Positions 60,441 through 64,000 of a stretch of DNA of 64,000 nucleotides are shown piece by piece. The number at the start of each line of letters is the position of its first letter. Position 1 is the stretch's first letter. The translations under genes were made by a program, and so were the position numbers. The notes under the pieces are model-generated. The model searched no databases, was not told where the DNA came from, and saw only the letters and a list, made by a program, of their open reading frames with translations. The stretch covers positions 23,015,127-23,079,126 of the forward strand of contig NC_088297.1 of NCBI RefSeq assembly GCF_032854445.1, read 5' to 3'. The DNA is from Liolophura sinensis (lineage: Eukaryota > Mollusca > Polyplacophora > Chitonida > Chitonidae).

Positions 60441-61880
60441 GCACAGGTCATGAAGGAACGTTTGTCTCTAGCATTGTTTGTACATATATAGAAGCTGACA
60501 AAGAAGTTTCTGTATGGCGTTAAAAGTCAATCACTATTAAATAAACGTGTAAAATACAATCCAATACAAGCCAGCAAATCAGGATTTCCCCATAAGCGAT
60601 GGACAATACAGCAAAGACATTACCTAGATACATACGAAACGTTTGACAAACTTAGCCACACTATTTTACTTAAATCGTACTTAGTTCAATTTTTTTTTAC
60701 GCTAAATTCGTTTAACATCATTTCAGTTATGGGCACTGGGTTTTTCGAGTTGAAATTTCACACAGACTGGCGTACGACAGGACGTGGCTTTAGGATTGCA
60801 TATTGTGCCGGCTGTTATAACTGGAACGCTGTGTCGGCAATGTGCAGGAACAGGCATTCCGTTTGGCGAATACAGGCTGGCAAAACGGATACTTCCCGAA
60901 CGGTTCCTTCGGAAATGGATGGCCGAACATCACTCGCTACAACCAGTCCCAGCATTGGGGATGGCCTAGCCAGTAAACCGAAACTTTGAATACATAGCTT
61001 CTCTTAATGATACACATCATTTGACAAATAATTAATAAAATACGTAACCGTGGATGAATCTGCATCAAATCAATTAAAAATACAAAGTCTGAGACCTTTG
61101 TTTATTCAAATAAATAAAACTTGTTCTGATGCTATCACATTCATGATTTCAGCTTACTTAATTGTCGACTAATTAAGGATTGGTTTTCAGTAGTGATAGG
61201 TACATGCTGAATGCGTATAACCGGTTCTGGACTCATCACATATTCACATCAATGTGGTAAATGGATTACCTTTACGTTACCTTTATGGCCTTTGCCTTTT
61301 AGGAGCGGTCTGACTTTTTGTCATACTGTTCAGGTAGCAAATCTGTCAGCTTTATTTAAAAATCATATACATAGAGATTATCACAACAATGTGTGATCGG
61401 CGATGATGTACCAGTTGTCTGAGGTCGTCATGTCGTAACAGCCGAACTCGAAGATGGAAAGCTATGATTATTTCAAATAATCTAATTTACAAATAAAGTA
61501 ACACACTGATCTCATATTAGGAACGTTGTCATTTTTGTTTGCATGAATGGGTTGTAAAGGATGCCGTATATGATAAGGTGCTCCAAAACGAAGAGTATGT
61601 GGTTGTAAGGAAAATGAAGAAATATGTACCAAACCATAAGACAAACAACTTTCGTTTTCGTGGGATATTTCTTATTTCTTAACACCCCTGTATTTTATGC
61701 ATACTTTCTGTCAGTGTTGGGAAATATTCGAAGATGACGTCATCGATGAACACACTGGGAACGCGTGACGAGCTTAGCGCCTGAAGTCCGGAATTTGTCC
61801 AGAGTTGATTAGACAGTTACCAACGATTAAGGTTACAGCAGCAGGTTACTTAATTTCACGACTGACCACTGGAGAATGTG

Positions 61881-62094
61881 ATTCATTTATTTACTTATTT
61901 GATTGGTGTTTTACGCCGTACTCAAGAATATTTCACTTATATGACGGCGGCCAGCATTAATGTGGGAAGAAACAGGGAACAACCTGGGAGAAACCCACGA
62001 CTATTCGCAGGTTGCTGGCACACTTTCCCACGTACGGCCGGAGAGAAAAAAAGCATGAGCTGGACTTGAATTCACAGCGACCACACTGGTGGGA
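61881..62094 (-). mobile_element. tRNA-SINE 3' part, copy 2
   Basis: Equivalent of 11840-12053. Confidence 0.8.
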
Positions 62095-62495
62095 ACCGGA
62101 GAATGTGGTCTTAAACCATTTTCACGCCACGTGTTCAAATCCCCAAGGTTTCTATCCATGGCAGAGGGTGTTTTCCAACGTTTTCAAGGACAAATTATTT
62201 TCAGTGCAAACTTTCACAAAAAGATTTATAGACATTATCTGGATAATTGGTTTGGTATTAGCATGAAGGAAAGACAGGTCTACATTCAAAGGCATCCAAA
62301 ACATTAAAAAAAAGTCTTTAAAAGGACTTTCATGCATCATCTTGAAAAATTTTCAAAATAATTCAGGGAGTTTATCACCTGTTGGCTCAGAAGTTTCCAT
62401 ACATCAGGAGGTTTGTCAGATCAATGATGCGGTGGCATTAACCTGGCTCTTTCTGTTCTTTCTACCTGTAAATAATGGACCCAGGAACAACGTGT

Positions 62496-62636
62496 TGGCG
62501 GAATATCTGCGGATGATCGTGGGTTTTCCCAGGCTCAGCACGGTTTCCATCCACCAAAATGCTGACCGCCGTTGTACAAGTGAAATGTTGTACAGCGTAA
62601 AACACCTATCAAAGAAATAAATGAATAAAGCACATA
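62496..62636 (+). mobile_element. SINE 3' fragment, copy 2
   Basis: Equivalent of 12455-12595, with one C lost in the CCCC run. Confidence 0.75.
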
Positions 62637-64000
62637 TATTTTAAATATCTAACTACGCCATACCCAGCAACGCTGATTGAAAAGTCAACAACATGTGCAA
62701 TGGCACCCATGGAAAACAAACTTGTATTTTAACACATGTGTACATATTCTGTTTATGGGATCCACGCCTGAAAGCTCGATGCTAGTCAACTTTTACGCCT
62801 AGCTTGATTAGAGAGCTGAGGGCCTATTCTTTTCATCCCCATTGATCCGAAGTGGACCAGGCCGCGTTGACTGCATTCGGGCAATAAAACAAACGGTCAA
62901 CTAATGTATTGCGTATTGGCCTACAAAATACGTGTACAAAGACGGCGTGCGGTGATTCTGACTGGTTTCCTTCATCCATAAATCTGAGAACGTTCGCAAG
63001 TAAACAAATTATAATATGGTGAATCAAATAAATAAGTAAATACTGTATTTGATTGCTTTAAATTCTAATCTTAATAAAAGATGAGGCGTCACCTTGTCAT
63101 TACATAAAAAGTACTAACCTTTATTTTGCCGATGTAATTTCGCCGAATGTGAGGTAAAAGAAAGTTATGATACCAATGTGAATCGAGGCAATCGTCTTGA
63201 GAATTTTATCCAGTTGAACCCTAACAGACTCCGCTATAAGATCATTACCCATTCGCCCAAAGGAGCGACGGCTAATATGACATTGATTTGACTTCGGGAT
63301 CATTTACAAGAATTTAGTTTGGCATTGTGTAGCCGGAGGTCCGCGAAGTCTGTGTCATCAAATGGATTGCAGTTGTACTGCACTGTATCTTTCTTGCTAA
63401 AAATGTGTGTATGTTAAATATGATAACAAGGCAGCATTTTGAGTAATTCTAGATCAATGACGTCTTATAAGTTGCAATTAATATCACGGCATTTTCCCCC
63501 TAATTCTGCTTTAGTCGTCGTGCTTTGGGCCGTGTAAATTACTACAATTTAAATGTTTCCATGAACAGTTAGAATAAAACCCTAAATGGTTGAACACTCT
63601 ATTCTGTATTTTTTTTTCATGAGGAGAATAAAAACGTAACTGAAGTAAACTGAAAAGAGGCCATATTTCACGGATTACGCGTGACCATTTGTCATCTGCC
63701 ACCCTGTAACGGCCATGCTGATACCTTTTATTACAGCGTTCTGGTTAGAGATCACCATACAACCTGTACGTGTTGTGATTTCTCAGAAAAATCCAAGGTT
63801 CCAGCCCGGCGCTCGGGCAGGGAAAATGTTCATTTCCACCATGATAGGTTTGGCATATCAACGTTATATATGAGGGAACGCACGTCAGGAACTTGACCGT
63901 GCACTTACCCCGGGCACTTCGGTTACTCCAACGATTAAAAACTATTGCCGCCGTGTAGGTGAATAAACCTTTAAGTATTGCGTTGAGAAACAATCAAGCA

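Larger units (their letters stand above)
56795..60976 (+). pseudogene. CUB-domain gene copy 2, disabled
   Basis: Duplicate of the gene at 7061-10898 with the same exon plan: 56795-56851, 58155-58191, 59138-59392 and from 60727. All splice sites are kept. Two lesions break it. In exon 2 the codon GAA is TAA (58170-58172), ending translation after 24 residues. In exon 4 one C is missing at about 60860 after residue 161, shifting the frame so the Asn/Gly/Trp tail is replaced and reading ends at 60989 instead of the ancestral stop at 60974-60976. Asp86 of the CUB domain is also Ala (about 59300). The TATA box (56752) and poly(A) signal remain, so it could still be transcribed. Skipping exon 2 would not rescue it, because the phases of exons 1 and 3 do not match. 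Confidence 0.85.
50236..64000 (+). repeat. Segmental duplication, copy 2
   Basis: Matches 1-13960 in the same orientation, with an offset of about 50.2 kb at the left and 50.04 kb at the right. It is still homologous at the window end, so the true right boundary is outside. Confidence 0.95.

Overview
This is a eukaryotic, intron-rich, AT-leaning window, most likely from a mollusc (bivalve or gastropod). Coding exons are short and scattered, consensus GT-AG splice sites chain together in frame, and the non-coding DNA is full of tRNA-derived SINEs of a type known from molluscs. Their conserved 3' body reads GTGAAATATTCTTGAGTACG and they end in (AATAA)n. The species call is inference; no rRNA, mitochondrial or named marker gene is present. 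Most long open frames in the window are read-throughs of minisatellites and SINEs, not genes.

Layout. (1) 1-13,960 and 50,236-64,000 are two copies, in the same orientation, of one segmental duplication with an offset of about 50.0-50.2 kb. Each holds a four-exon gene for a small secreted CUB-domain protein. The first copy (7,061-10,898) is intact: signal peptide, short acidic linker, CUB domain and an Asn/Gly/Trp-rich tail, 199 aa. The second (56,795-60,976) carries a nonsense codon in exon 2 and a 1-base deletion in exon 4, so it is a pseudogene. (2) 15,123-40,191, minus strand: a 13-exon gene assembled here by matching splice phases at every junction. It encodes a 595-aa type I membrane protein with a signal peptide, five Ig domains resembling Ig1-4 and Ig6 of the L1CAM/neuroglian family, a transmembrane helix with the L1-like juxtamembrane RNKGG, and a 49-residue acidic tail. 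I see no fibronectin III domains and no FIGQY-type ankyrin-binding motif. This is the most interesting object in the window. (3) 40,200-50,230: no protein gene seen; it holds a TATG-type microsatellite, a 49-bp minisatellite, MITEs and SINEs.

Repeats dominate. There are about a dozen minisatellite or satellite blocks (unit sizes 17, 22, 38, 43, 44, 49, 60-69, 69, 74 and about 78 bp), at least four MITE-like inverted-repeat families, and two SINE groups. Minisatellites shared by the two duplicate copies differ strongly in length. One locus at 17,158-18,230 is a minisatellite grown inside a MITE that sits inside a SINE.

How the genes relate: the CUB protein should be secreted and the Ig protein should sit on the cell surface; both are adhesion or recognition folds. 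They lie divergently in what looks like a 50-kb tandem unit, so further Ig and CUB paralogues may lie outside the window. Any shared function is inference only.
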